Below are positions 39,756-48,842 of a DNA stretch of 64,000 nucleotides, in pieces. Position 1 is the first letter of the stretch; the number at the start of each line of letters is the position of its first letter. Below the pieces are notes generated by a model. It saw only the letters and a program-made list of their open reading frames with translations, ran no database searches and was not told where the DNA came from. The stretch comes from Thalassotalea piscium. GTDB lineage: Bacteria; Pseudomonadota; Gammaproteobacteria; Enterobacterales; Alteromonadaceae. The DNA is taken from assembly GCF_030295935.1 (NCBI RefSeq), contig NZ_AP027362.1:2108001-2172000 (forward strand), in the 5' to 3' direction. Both the position numbers and the translations under genes were made by a program.

Positions 39756-39784
39756 GTCTAAGCCAATTAATTAGTTACTTTTGC

Positions 39785-39790
39785 ATTATA
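39785..39790 (-). promoter_or_regulatory. Possible -10 element for the Fe-S/cupredoxin genes
   Basis: On the minus strand this reads TATAAT, about 30 bases before the start at 39755. A palindrome GATCATGATC (39821-39830) lies about 35 bases upstream of it and could be an operator; it does not match FNR. No good -35 is seen, so an activator would be needed. Confidence 0.35.
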
Positions 39791-39901
39791 GCGTATCGAA
39801 TTTACAAATCGTTTATCCTAGATCATGATCTTAGTGTTTTCTCCTCACAACATTGCGCTCCCTTAACGCTAGCACCAAATCTCAATGCGTTAATCGTTAT
39901 A

Positions 39902-39932
39902 CAAAAAAAAGAGTCTCTACTAGAGAGACCCT
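39902..39932 (-). terminator. Intrinsic terminator after the NirT-type gene
   Basis: On the minus strand GGGTCTCT and AGAGACTC form an 8-bp stem (one G-T pair) with a 5-base loop, followed by TTTTTTTTG. It lies about 41 bases after the stop at 39973. Confidence 0.85.
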
Positions 39933-39972
39933 TAATAAACAAAGTATTAACCTTTAGCTTTTACGCTTAACG

Positions 39973-41760
39973 TTATTGAGCTTTAGCGTTAATTTCGGCA
40001 GTATCATTATCTAAAGCTAATTTATAGCCAAATGATACATGATGATAACGTGCACTTGAGTAATCATCATGAATAGCAAAACCAAAGTTATATACTTTAC
40101 CTGGTTCTATTGAGATATCACCTGCTTTATCTGACATTAGCTTACGCTTAATAATAACAGACCAAGTGCCTGCTTTAAGCGAAGCTTCAACTTCAGCACC
40201 TTGTCCACCGTGCATATTTCGTTGTGCTAAAATATCACCGTCTTCAAATGCTTTAGTACCAGATTTATAGCGTAATAAATCTAGGTACTGATTGCTTGCC
40301 ATCGACTTATCAATTTCACTTTGATCTTTAAGCTTGTCCCAACCACCTAATGGTTTACCACCACGACCTTTTAACTCTATGTCAGTGCGCGTTTCTGCTA
40401 AATACTTAGTTACACCACTGTTTAGGTCAAGTCGACTTGCTAGATCCGAGCCTAATAAAACGTCTTTTTCAGGCGCATCTGGCATCGAGTTAGCATCAGC
40501 GTGACACGAGGCCCAACAACCTGCTCTGTCAGCATACTCAACATCATCAGTTGCCAGCATAAAGGCTAATTTCATTGGGTTTTCAGGGTCCATTTTACCA
40601 CCATCTACGAAAGGTACAGGCGCATGTTGCCCTTCTGCCCAGCTAAATCGTAAATAAAGGTATTCATTGTCATGAGTTGCATTAATCGCTACTGGAAAAC
40701 TACCACGTTTACCCGGTATTAAGTTTGGCTCAAGCTCTTTATCACTTTCACCTGTAACTATTAGATTGCCAATATCTGCGATTTCTTCAGAATGACACTC
40801 AACACAACGGTCTCCTTTGGTAAAGGCACGTTTACCACCATGATTTCTACCTAATATCCACTCCATAGAAGCAGTACCAGGGTAGAACACCTGTAAATCA
40901 ACACTGTTTGCTTTAGACCAATCAACATTAATAGCACTTGCACTTGTCGTATCTTCAGCTTCAGGTAATGCGCCTGCTTTAGGTGCACCTACAGTAGCTA
41001 ACGCTTTTGCAACGGCTGCATCAATTCTTTCTTGCTCAGCTGCTTTCTGGGCTTCTTTATCTGCTTTTGCAATAGCCGCTTGTTCAGCCTCTAATGCTTC
41101 AACTTTAGCTAAACCCACAGTATAAATTTCAGGAATTTCTCGAACAAATTTAGGATTAGGTGCTTCAAGCGCTTCTAATTCTTCATCAGTAAGTTTATCC
41201 CTCACATCATGGTGAGCAATACCTTTATGACAATCGATACAAGTTTGCCCTGTTTCCATTGCATTTAAATGCTGCTTACGCGCACGAGGCTTTTGAAACT
41301 CTGGGTTCATTGATTCAAGATTATGACAGTTCCGACACTCACGAGAATCAGTGTCTTTCATGGCTTTCCAAACACTTTTAGCTAATGATAATCGATGCTC
41401 TTCAAACTTTTCTCTGGTATCAATTTTACCCGTTAACCAGTAAAAAACCTCTCTTGATGCTTGTACCTTACGAACCATTTTATGAATCCATGGGTCAGGT
41501 ACATGACAGTCAGAACATTCTGCACGAACGCCCGTTCTATTGGAAAAGTGAATTGTAGGCTTGTACTCTTGATATACGTTATCTTCCATTTCATGGCAAG
41601 AAGTACAAAACTCCATGGTATTAGTTGCTTCCATTGCAGTGTTAAAACCACCCCAGAAAACTATTCCCACTACAAAAAATATGACTGCTCCGGCAACTGT
41701 AGTACCAAGCATTAGTCTGCGAGACCAAAAGCTAGGCTTATTAAATTTAGAATTTGCCAT
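39973..41760 (-). CDS. NapC/NirT tetrahaem cytochrome fused to an ethylbenzene-dehydrogenase-type haem domain
   Basis: 595 residues. After one membrane anchor (LGTTVAGAVIFFVVGIVFW) comes a NapC/NirT tetrahaem region with CTSCH (52), CSDCH (82), CRNCH (142) and CIDCH (174). An alanine/glutamate-rich helical linker (about 215-270) follows. The C-terminal half has a fifth motif CVECH (319) and a beta-rich domain of the ethylbenzene dehydrogenase gamma/EB_dh type, with an unusual CWASCH (414, three residues between the cysteines). It probably takes electrons from quinol and passes them to NirS. The fusion joins an anchor cytochrome with an extra haem domain in one chain. It is 80 bases downstream of nirS. 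Confidence 0.85.
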   Translation of the reverse strand: MANSKFNKPSFWSRRLMLGTTVAGAVIFFVVGIVFWGGFNTAMEATNTMEFCTSCHEMEDNVYQEYKPTIHFSNRTGVRAECSDCHVPDPWIHKMVRKVQASREVFYWLTGKIDTREKFEEHRLSLAKSVWKAMKDTDSRECRNCHNLESMNPEFQKPRARKQHLNAMETGQTCIDCHKGIAHHDVRDKLTDEELEALEAPNPKFVREIPEIYTVGLAKVEALEAEQAAIAKADKEAQKAAEQERIDAAVAKALATVGAPKAGALPEAEDTTSASAINVDWSKANSVDLQVFYPGTASMEWILGRNHGGKRAFTKGDRCVECHSEEIADIGNLIVTGESDKELEPNLIPGKRGSFPVAINATHDNEYLYLRFSWAEGQHAPVPFVDGGKMDPENPMKLAFMLATDDVEYADRAGCWASCHADANSMPDAPEKDVLLGSDLASRLDLNSGVTKYLAETRTDIELKGRGGKPLGGWDKLKDQSEIDKSMASNQYLDLLRYKSGTKAFEDGDILAQRNMHGGQGAEVEASLKAGTWSVIIKRKLMSDKAGDISIEPGKVYNFGFAIHDDYSSARYHHVSFGYKLALDNDTAEINAKAQ

Positions 41761-41793
41761 AATATACTCGTGTGACTTTTAAAAATTAAAACA

Positions 41794-41819
41794 GTGAACA
41801 TGGCATAAGCCATGTTCAC
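41794..41819 (-). terminator. Intercistronic hairpin between nirS and the NirT-type gene
   Basis: GTGAACATGGC and GCCATGTTCAC form a perfect 11-bp stem with a 4-base loop; on the minus strand it is followed by TGTTTTAATTTTT. It could act as a partial terminator or stabilise the nirS messenger, giving more NirS than downstream protein. Confidence 0.75.
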
Positions 41820-41840
41820 ATCCATACTTAAAAGTAATTT

Positions 41841-43469
41841 TTAAGTTTTGTGGTTTGCTCGGATAAATACGTTGAACTTACCTGTTGGAGTTGTTAACCC
41901 TTTAATACGAGTTTTTTCTTCAAGTGTTTTTGCATCATAAACTACAATCTCACCTGTAGGATTTTTCGCATCTTTACGGTTCCAAACAGAAACCCAAACC
42001 TCTGTACCATCGCTATTAAATTCCATGTGCAGAGCCGCTTTACCTGGATCTGTTGTTACACGAATCGTTTTAACAATCTCATGTGTATTTTTGTCAAATA
42101 CTTGTACTGATTGTTGAACCTCTGGCTCAGGGTGTTTAAGTTGATCTGCCCAAACATATTGCGATGTTTCGTGTGTACGAATGAACGTACCAGCACCATC
42201 TGTTTCAACTTCATAACATAACTTCCATGCTTGGTCAGGGTGACCAATGGGGTCATTACCCCAAACTGATACCAAACCAACACCTAAGTGAGTTGTACCA
42301 GCAACCGGACCACATTTCTTATCAACCCAGTTAGCACCAGGGCCTGGGTGTGGTAAAGAGTCAACATCAATCATCGCTTCTAACTTACGTTCTTTAGTGT
42401 CTACTACAACCATTTTGTTCGATGCGTTAGCCGCAATTTGGAAGTAACGACCTGATGGGTCAAAGAAACCATCATGTAAAAACTCAGATGAAGCTATGCT
42501 AGTAATTGTTAAATTATCTAGATCAGTGTAATCAACTTGTAACATTTGACCTGTTTCTTTAACAGCAACAATAAATGCTGATTCATTAGGTGCTGTATAT
42601 ATTGCAGCAACTCGTGCTTCATTAATAAATTCACCTTTTGTGTTGTAACCTCTTGTTGAAACAACTTTCAATGGATTTAATGTTACAGCATCCATAATGA
42701 CAAAGTGTGCTGGCCAATATCCACCGGCAATTACATATTTCCCGTCGCCAGACACTGCGATATCACGAGCGTCATAAGCCATTTTAGTTTCAGCAACTAA
42801 CATTTTATCAGGTGTTTGCCATAAATCGATTTTGTTAACTTTGCCGTCACGTCCAATGGTATACCAGAAGCGACCAACATCTTTCGCCGTATCTTTTTTA
42901 TGGTGCTCAGTACCTTTAATTACATGTACCGCATAACCTGTATCAATATGCGTAATAATCTTTTTAGTATCGCCGTCAATAATAGCGGCTTTACCTGCAT
43001 CACGTTCAATGACAACAAAGAAGTTTTCCCAGTTCAAACCATGCATTGGTTTAGTGGGATAATCTTTTGGCGCAACATACTCTTTTGTATGTGAACGCAT
43101 TTGTTCAAGCGACATTTCTGGTGGTACTGGTGGTTCCATTTGAATAAATGTGGCTAAATTAGCAATTTCTTCTTCGCTGAATAAATCATCAAAGTTATTC
43201 ATACCGCCTTCAGTACCCAACGCGATAATTTTTTCTAAGCGTTGTTGGCCTTTTTTCAACATTCCTTCTGGCTCTAGGCTTTTACCTGTAGCGCCTTTAC
43301 GTAATGTGCCGTGACAACCTGCACAACGTTGAAAGTATTGTAGCTTTGCAGTTTCATAATCGGCTTCAGATAAAGTTGGTTCATTTGCTAGTGCAGAAAA
43401 GCTAAAACTACTAGTAGCTATTCCAACGGCTAAACTTAGTGCTGAAAGACCATATTTTATTGTTTTCAT
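41841..43469 (-). CDS. nirS: Cytochrome cd1 nitrite reductase
   Basis: 542 residues with signal peptide (LSALSLAVGIATSSFSFSAL, cleavage near ALA). The N-terminal cytochrome c domain carries CAGCHGTLRKGATG (about residue 50). An eight-bladed propeller that holds haem d1 follows; conserved histidines occur in GLNWENFFVVIERDAGKAAI, LPHPGPGANW and GKAALHMEFNSDG. It reduces nitrite to NO in the periplasm. None of the nirF/D/L/G/H/J/E/N genes for haem d1 synthesis is in the window. Two FNR-type boxes lie in the gap upstream. Confidence 0.97.
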   Translation of the reverse strand: MKTIKYGLSALSLAVGIATSSFSFSALANEPTLSEADYETAKLQYFQRCAGCHGTLRKGATGKSLEPEGMLKKGQQRLEKIIALGTEGGMNNFDDLFSEEEIANLATFIQMEPPVPPEMSLEQMRSHTKEYVAPKDYPTKPMHGLNWENFFVVIERDAGKAAIIDGDTKKIITHIDTGYAVHVIKGTEHHKKDTAKDVGRFWYTIGRDGKVNKIDLWQTPDKMLVAETKMAYDARDIAVSGDGKYVIAGGYWPAHFVIMDAVTLNPLKVVSTRGYNTKGEFINEARVAAIYTAPNESAFIVAVKETGQMLQVDYTDLDNLTITSIASSEFLHDGFFDPSGRYFQIAANASNKMVVVDTKERKLEAMIDVDSLPHPGPGANWVDKKCGPVAGTTHLGVGLVSVWGNDPIGHPDQAWKLCYEVETDGAGTFIRTHETSQYVWADQLKHPEPEVQQSVQVFDKNTHEIVKTIRVTTDPGKAALHMEFNSDGTEVWVSVWNRKDAKNPTGEIVVYDAKTLEEKTRIKGLTTPTGKFNVFIRANHKT

Positions 43470-43676
43470 CAGTTTTCTCCAGATGTTACTTTACATACCA
43501 AGATAATTAGATAACGAGCTGCTTCCCTGTGAAACACTAACCTAATTACAAAAATTTCAATGCTATAAAACAATCAGCACTGGTTAAATTTAATACTAAA
43601 GCTTGAAATACTATTGATAGACAAAACGAACTTTAGCAACTAAGTGTTACTATTATTGAATTTTGCGGTAAAGTAT

Positions 43677-43690
43677 CTGATGCAGATCAA
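43677..43690. promoter_or_regulatory. FNR/DNR-type site for nirS
   Basis: CTGATGCAGATCAA matches TTGAT-N4-ATCAA at 9 of 10 positions. A minus-strand TAATAG (43650-43655) lies 31 bases from the box centre, consistent with a class-II promoter reading toward nirS with a leader of about 170 bases. Confidence 0.7.
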
Positions 43691-43725
43691 GCTTTAAAAT
43701 CTTTTGATAAATAACAAAATTTAAC

Positions 43726-43739
43726 TTGATCAAGGTCAA
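43726..43739. promoter_or_regulatory. FNR/DNR-type site for the haemerythrin gene
   Basis: TTGATCAAGGTCAA matches the consensus at 9 of 10 positions. It is 103 bases before the haemerythrin ATG and 36 bases from the nirS-proximal box, so one gap has a site for each direction. Confidence 0.7.
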
Positions 43740-43841
43740 AGAAATGCGTTTTTAAACAGCTTTTATCAAGGTTTACGCTTACTATCAGTTCATACTTAAA
43801 TATGTATACACCTTTAATCTTTTTATTTGTTGGGTACTAAC

Positions 43842-44411
43842 ATGAAAAATCGAACTAAATCCCTTATTTACGCAGCCATAATTGGACTCATTATTGTTGC
43901 AATATTTTTAGGTTTTTTAACAAGCTTAACTAACCCTGTATCATGGATATTGATCATTGTGTTATTGATAATACCTATGCTTTATAACAAAAAATCAGTT
44001 AACAAAGGCTTAATTGAATGGAAAGACGAATATAGTGTTGGTATTGAAGTAATAGATAACGATCACAAAAAATTGCTCAATCTTCTTAACCAAATGAATA
44101 CCGCATACGACTATGCGATGAGCGAAAGTTATGAGAAAGCAGCGTTAAATGATTTAGTTGACTACACAAAGTACCACTTTGACCGTGAAGAGCAAATGAT
44201 GGCTGAACATGATTACCCTGACTTAGAAGCACACAAATTACAGCACAAAAACATGATCGCTCAAGTCAATCATTATGTTGAACGTTATGATAAAGAAGGA
44301 CACGAATGCTTAGATGAAATTAGTGACTTCTTAACCCAATGGCTCATTAACCATATCAATGGAACGGATAAAGCTTACAGTAAACACCTACACAGTAAAG
44401 GCGTTTACTAA
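43842..44411 (+). CDS. Membrane-anchored bacteriohaemerythrin
   Basis: 189 residues from ATG 43842 (MKNRTKSLIYAAIIG). Two N-terminal helices (YAAIIGLIIVAIFLGFL and VSWILIIVLLIIPMLY) are followed by a haemerythrin domain. Di-iron ligands are visible in VGIEVIDNDHKKLL, LVDYTKYHFDREEQMM, LQHKNMIAQV and WLINHINGTDKAYS. Haemerythrins bind O2 and, in several denitrifiers, protect against NO or assist iron-centre repair. Its position beside nirS and behind an FNR-type box favours a role in NO or oxygen handling. Confidence 0.9.
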   Translation: MKNRTKSLIYAAIIGLIIVAIFLGFLTSLTNPVSWILIIVLLIIPMLYNKKSVNKGLIEWKDEYSVGIEVIDNDHKKLLNLLNQMNTAYDYAMSESYEKAALNDLVDYTKYHFDREEQMMAEHDYPDLEAHKLQHKNMIAQVNHYVERYDKEGHECLDEISDFLTQWLINHINGTDKAYSKHLHSKGVY

Positions 44412-44447
44412 TCGCTTAATATCGAATAATTAAGTACTAAAATTATC

Positions 44448-44474
44448 AATGGGGCTTTATAGCCCCATTTTATT
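44448..44474 (+). terminator. Intrinsic terminator of the haemerythrin gene
   Basis: AATGGGGCT and AGCCCCATT form a 9-bp stem around TTAT, followed by TTATTTAT, 37 bases after the stop. Confidence 0.85.
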
Positions 44475-44661
44475 TATCGCCAATCAATTTTTTCCCTTTA
44501 AAAATCTAATATAAATGCCTGTTCCCCTACCGCTTATTACCGAAAAAAATTAAACGCAATACCAGCATCATTAAGCTTTTATTTTGATGGTAAAACAAAA
44601 CACTAAAAGGCGCTCTGCTCTCAATAAAGTAACTCTATACAGCTATACTTGAGGCAATAAA

Positions 44662-44693
44662 AAAAGGTTTAAAACGAGAGCTTTAAACCTTTT
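44662..44693. terminator. Bidirectional hairpin before the TonB receptor stop
   Basis: AAAAGGTTTAAA and TTTAAACCTTTT form a 12-bp stem with an 8-base loop containing ACGAGAGC. The A and T tracts allow use on either strand; on the minus strand it lies 69 bases after the receptor stop. The remaining DNA between 44475 and 44661 shows no gene. Confidence 0.75.
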
Positions 44694-44761
44694 ATTTATC
44701 AATCTAAACAATTTGCACCGGTTCGGGATATGCTAAATTAAGCCAAGCTATGCTTGTGTTA

Positions 44762-46969
44762 TTACCACAAATACTTCAACTGAACCGAACCGTTTATACC
44801 TGGTGACACTAAAGACTCTAGCAGTGGGTCTGTTGCATCAAATCCGTTTACACTAGACCATTTCCAATATTGACGGTCAGTTATATTATAAACACCTGCA
44901 GACACCGTTAACTGCTCGTCTACATAATAGTTAGCAACTAAATCAAACGTTGCATATCCAGCAGTTGTGGCCAATACCCCATCAGGATCATCTATATCAG
45001 ACTTGCCTTCAACAATATTAGCATTTATTGAAATCGCTATATTCTCATTAGCATTTAACCACTGTGCTCCTAATAAAATGGTATTAGGATCAATTTCATT
45101 AATAGGCTGATCAGTATCTTTGTTTTCACCTTTACTCCAAAATACACTTGCGTAAGTATTTACGCTGCCGTTATTAGAAAACACATTGGTATATTGGCCT
45201 TTATAGCTAAGTTCAGCGCCATAAATTTCGGTATTATCAATATTTTGCGATTGAAATATGATTCTCCCAACGCTTGGGTCGAAACCTAAATTAACCTTAG
45301 TTTGAATAAAGTCTTTGTAGTCATTATAAAAAGCAACAAGATCAAACTGGTGCTGTTCACTTTGATAGTTAAAGCCTATTTCATAACCATCTGAAGTTTC
45401 CGACTTAAGATCAGGATTTGGTATCGCTCTCATCTTCATCATAGGTATGTCTAAACCAATATTTGCATCTTCAAAAGGTGGTGCTCTAAACCCCTTCACA
45501 TACTGCATATAAACTTTACTGGTATCATTAAGTTGATAAAGCACACTCAGCTTAGGTGAAACACGATCTTCATTAATATGTACAATTGTTGTCGCAGGGT
45601 TATCTTCTAAATAAATATCATCAGGTTTAGGTGTTAACTTATATTTGTCGTATCGTATAGCGGGTATCAAAGTTATTGCTGTATTAGCTATGCTTATTTC
45701 ATCATTAAAATATATCCCTAGCTCTTCGACCTCTGAGATTGGAAAATCTCTAACAGGAAAAGTTTCTGAAAGAATAGTACTAGTAGAAACACCTGTTGCA
45801 ATATTCGTTTGCAAACCGTTACGTGATTCTATTGTTTTATTTTGGCTGACTTCTACACCGTAACCTATTAAGTGAGAAAAATTACTCGACTCTGCGGTGG
45901 TATACAAATTAAACCTTAAGCCTTGCACCTCTTGATCATAAAAGAAATCACGGTTATATAAGTAATTTTTACCTCTTGAGGTTCTCTCTTCTTCGGTAAG
46001 TTGTACAGTTTCAGTTTTTTGATCATAAAGACGAACAAAGCCACCCGCTAACCAATCAAGATCTGTAACAAACTCATAGTTTATCGAAATATTAGTGCGT
46101 TGTGTTTCATCATCACCTAATAACAAAGTGGTTGATGCAAATCTATCTAAGCCCAAGAAAGACTGAGTATCTGACTCACTACTACGTTTAAAGTAGTCAT
46201 AGCTGAAGCTAACTTCTTGAGTATCTGAAATTTCATAATAGTACTTAGCAAGAAATGACTGCGTTTTATTATCTTGGGTGTCTTTAGCAAGGTTACCTGT
46301 AAGCTTTTTATCAAGCTCGTGACCTTTTCGTAACGACCCCGATAACAATACACTAGATTTATCGAAAGCAAAGGCTGTGTTCAAAGATGCAGACTTGCTG
46401 TTATCAACCGAGTTAAACCCTGTTTTAATGTCAAGGTAGACATCGCGATCAGTTTGGCTAAGCAGGTCTACCGGCTTTTTAGTAATAAACGACACAACAC
46501 CACCAATAGCATCACTTCCATATGTACTTGAAGCAGGCCCTCTTAATATCTCTACTTGCTTAATAAGATCGGGGTCAATAGTATTACGGCCAGAGTTTGA
46601 ATAACTCCCTACACTAAACTGATCAGCAACCGGAATACCGTCAATTTCTGTAGTGACTCTATTACCCGCAATGCCTCGAATAGCAATACTCGAATCGCCA
46701 AAGCGGCTACCAGAATTAATTACATTAATCCCCGCTTGATAACGAAATAGAGTTGCCATGTCATGTACTAGCATTTTATCAATTTCATCACTATTAATAA
46801 CAGATACAGCGCCAACAACATCTTGCACTTTACGTGGTGTTTTACCAATAACAACAATCACTTCTGTATCATCTTTTGACGATACTTCAGGCATATCATT
46901 TGCTAAAATTGAACTAGTAGGTATAAAGAAACTGGCAACGGCTAAGCTAACCAAAGATTTGCTAAACAT
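44762..46969 (-). CDS. TonB-dependent receptor, haem/haemoglobin type
   Basis: 735 residues with a signal peptide (KSLVSLAVASFFIPTSSILA). The TonB box-like TEVIVVIG precedes the plug domain, which has the haemoglobin/haem receptor signature IRGIAGNRVTTEIDGIPVA and GPASSTYGSDAIGGVVSF. The barrel contains RVSPKLSVLYQL, YMQYVKGFRAPPFEDAN (the FRAP motif seen in haem receptors) and NPDLKSETSDGYEIGFNY, and ends in the outer-membrane signal LKYLW. It imports haem or haem-protein iron. No Fur box is obvious; an FNR-like site lies about 100 bases upstream. Isolated from tonB/exbBD and haem permease genes. Confidence 0.9.
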   Translation of the reverse strand: MFSKSLVSLAVASFFIPTSSILANDMPEVSSKDDTEVIVVIGKTPRKVQDVVGAVSVINSDEIDKMLVHDMATLFRYQAGINVINSGSRFGDSSIAIRGIAGNRVTTEIDGIPVADQFSVGSYSNSGRNTIDPDLIKQVEILRGPASSTYGSDAIGGVVSFITKKPVDLLSQTDRDVYLDIKTGFNSVDNSKSASLNTAFAFDKSSVLLSGSLRKGHELDKKLTGNLAKDTQDNKTQSFLAKYYYEISDTQEVSFSYDYFKRSSESDTQSFLGLDRFASTTLLLGDDETQRTNISINYEFVTDLDWLAGGFVRLYDQKTETVQLTEEERTSRGKNYLYNRDFFYDQEVQGLRFNLYTTAESSNFSHLIGYGVEVSQNKTIESRNGLQTNIATGVSTSTILSETFPVRDFPISEVEELGIYFNDEISIANTAITLIPAIRYDKYKLTPKPDDIYLEDNPATTIVHINEDRVSPKLSVLYQLNDTSKVYMQYVKGFRAPPFEDANIGLDIPMMKMRAIPNPDLKSETSDGYEIGFNYQSEQHQFDLVAFYNDYKDFIQTKVNLGFDPSVGRIIFQSQNIDNTEIYGAELSYKGQYTNVFSNNGSVNTYASVFWSKGENKDTDQPINEIDPNTILLGAQWLNANENIAISINANIVEGKSDIDDPDGVLATTAGYATFDLVANYYVDEQLTVSAGVYNITDRQYWKWSSVNGFDATDPLLESLVSPGINGSVQLKYLW

Positions 46970-47066
46970 AAATTACTCCGCAGAAAGATGAAACTCTTAT
47001 TGATCGAGTTATACGTGTTAAGTGTTAAAATTAACGTACTTATACAATAGTTAGTGCTAGAAAAAG

Positions 47067-47080
47067 ATGATCTGAGTCAA
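47067..47080. promoter_or_regulatory. Weak FNR-like site between the TonB receptor and TauE/SafE genes
   Basis: ATGATCTGAGTCAA matches TTGAT-N4-ATCAA at 8 of 10 positions. It is about 100 bases upstream of the receptor start and 114 bases upstream of the TauE/SafE gene, so it could serve either or be chance. Confidence 0.3.
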
Positions 47081-47193
47081 TTGTATTAAGCACCAATTAA
47101 CTCAATTACGATTAAGTTGATTGAGCGCAAGTAATTCATGATATTCTTGCTTTCTTTTACAAATATGAAGCACATACACTTTCAGGTTCAATT

Positions 47194-47868
47194 ATGGAAA
47201 TAGACTTTTTTGCAGCCTTTATTATTGGCATATTAGGCTCAGGACATTGCATCGTAATGTGTGGTGGTATAACTACCATGCTGTCTTCTGCTATTAATAA
47301 AAGCCAACAGCAAAGCAGTAAGTTAAGTATAGTGATGGCATATAACTTTGGTAGAATTGCCACCTACTCGCTTATTGGTGCTATTGCTGGATTTACAGGT
47401 TCACTCGCCGCAAAAAACATTGGTTTTCCCGTCACTATATTAAGAATGATCGCAGGTGTTTTTCTTATTTTACTTGGGCTATATATTGGCCGTTGGTTTA
47501 TGGTACTAAATAAAGTAGAGCAATTAGGCAAAGGCCTATGGAAACTACTGTCGCCGTTAAGTAAAAAATTTATACCGGTAAATAGTGCCAAACAAGCATT
47601 AGCATTAGGAGCCATTTGGGGATGGTTGCCCTGTGGGCTCGTCTATTCAACCTTAACTTGGTCATTAGCCAGTGGGTCATTAGTATCTGGCGCAACTATT
47701 ATGTTTTTCTTCGGCCTAGGTACCTTACCTGCACTAATTACTGTTTCGGTTGGCGCGCTTTCTTTAAAGACATTGTTGCTTAATAATACTTTTCGAAAAT
47801 CTATGGCAATAATGCTAATAATTTATGGAATTTATACGTTAAAATTTGCATCTGACATGATGTTCTAA
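47194..47868 (+). CDS. TauE/SafE-type membrane protein (cytochrome biogenesis-like)
   Basis: A 224-residue protein with six to seven helices. It begins with the DsbD/CcdA-like pattern FFAAFIIGILGSGHCIVMCGGI, with two cysteines (GSGHC and MCGG), and has WGWLPCGLVYSTLTW in the middle. This is the group of sulfite-exporter-named proteins found next to cbb3 oxidase and fnr genes in many gammaproteobacteria; the two conserved cysteine/histidine positions suggest metal or thiol transfer for cytochrome assembly. It lies 45 bases before fnr on the same strand, likely one operon. Confidence 0.85.
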   Translation: MEIDFFAAFIIGILGSGHCIVMCGGITTMLSSAINKSQQQSSKLSIVMAYNFGRIATYSLIGAIAGFTGSLAAKNIGFPVTILRMIAGVFLILLGLYIGRWFMVLNKVEQLGKGLWKLLSPLSKKFIPVNSAKQALALGAIWGWLPCGLVYSTLTWSLASGSLVSGATIMFFFGLGTLPALITVSVGALSLKTLLLNNTFRKSMAIMLIIYGIYTLKFASDMMF

Positions 47869-47913
47869 TACCATCAGTAGTAAATAATTTATTCGCGTAA
47901 ATTCAAGGATAAA

Positions 47914-48633
47914 ATGGAAAATCGTCAATGCTCAGGCCAACAACATATTCACTGCCAAAATTGTAGTATTAGTGAATTATGCTTGCCATACTCTTTAAAT
48001 GATAAAGAATTAGAAGATCTTGATAATATAATTGATCGTAAACGCCCTATTCATAAAGGCGAGCAAATATTTCAAGATGGCGACAAAATGCAATCGCTTT
48101 TTGCTATTCGTTCTGGCACGTTTAAAACTTTTACTGTTGATGAACATGGCGAAGAACAAATTACAGGCTTTCATTTAGCTGGCGACTTATTAGGATTTGA
48201 TGCAATTGCTGAGTCAACACATCCTAGCTTTGCAAAAGCTTTAGAAACCTCTATGGTGTGTGAAATTCCCTACGACACCTTAGACACGCTTTCAAACACA
48301 GTACCAAAGCTTAAAAAGCAAATTTTGCGAATGATGAGTACAGAAATTCGTGCCGATCAAGAAATGCTAACACTATTAAACCGTAAAAATGCAGAGCAAC
48401 GTTTAGCAACCTTTATTAGTGCACTTAGTATTAGGTACCATGCTCGAGGCCTATCTGCTACAGAATTCAGACTAACTATGACCCGAAGTGATATTGGTAA
48501 TTACATTGGTTTAACTGTAGAAACAATCAGCCGTTTACTTAACCGCTTTCATAAAAGTGGCTTAATTCAAGTCGAAGGTAAATTGATCACAATACTTGAT
48601 GCAGAAAAATTAAAAGAATGTGCGGGCATTTAA
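47914..48633 (+). CDS. fnr: Fnr/EtrA oxygen-sensing transcriptional regulator
   Basis: 239 residues. The N-terminal 4Fe-4S ligands are present ([12 protein letters not shown]14, C17, C23) and the fourth is C116 in SMVCEIPY. A cyclic-nucleotide-type fold, dimer helix and HTH follow; the recognition helix [11 protein letters not shown] carries E-xx-SR as in FNR, matching TTGAT half-sites. It loses activity when O2 attacks the cluster. Sites of this type precede norC, norQ, nirS and the haemerythrin gene in this window. It is followed by uspE and ttcA, the order common in Shewanella and Vibrio relatives. Confidence 0.97.
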   Translation: MENRQCSGQQHIHCQNCSISELCLPYSLNDKELEDLDNIIDRKRPIHKGEQIFQDGDKMQSLFAIRSGTFKTFTVDEHGEEQITGFHLAGDLLGFDAIAESTHPSFAKALETSMVCEIPYDTLDTLSNTVPKLKKQILRMMSTEIRADQEMLTLLNRKNAEQRLATFISALSIRYHARGLSATEFRLTMTRSDIGNYIGLTVETISRLLNRFHKSGLIQVEGKLITILDAEKLKECAGI

Positions 48634-48842
48634 CCGCACTTATTTGCCGTTAAACACTATAGTTAACATCTCTGGGCTTGTTGGTATTTAATTGATTTAG
48701 AACAACTTATAAATTACGTCTTTGATGCATCATCTTATTAAGGCTACACTGATTATCAATTGATTATTTTTAATCGAAAGGCACAACTTACAAGATATTA
48801 AGTCTGTGTAGTCATAATTATGAATAACTTATGAGGCTAACC

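Noticed and set aside
39749-39970. Open frame of 73 codons on the plus strand in the gap between the Fe-S and NirT-type genes
   Set aside because: No ribosome-binding site, composition unlike a protein, and it runs through the promoter and terminator of the opposite-strand genes.
45645-45863. Plus-strand frames inside the TonB receptor gene and similar frames inside sbcC, pheT and uvrB
   Set aside because: They are antisense to long genes with clear domains and lack their own start signals.
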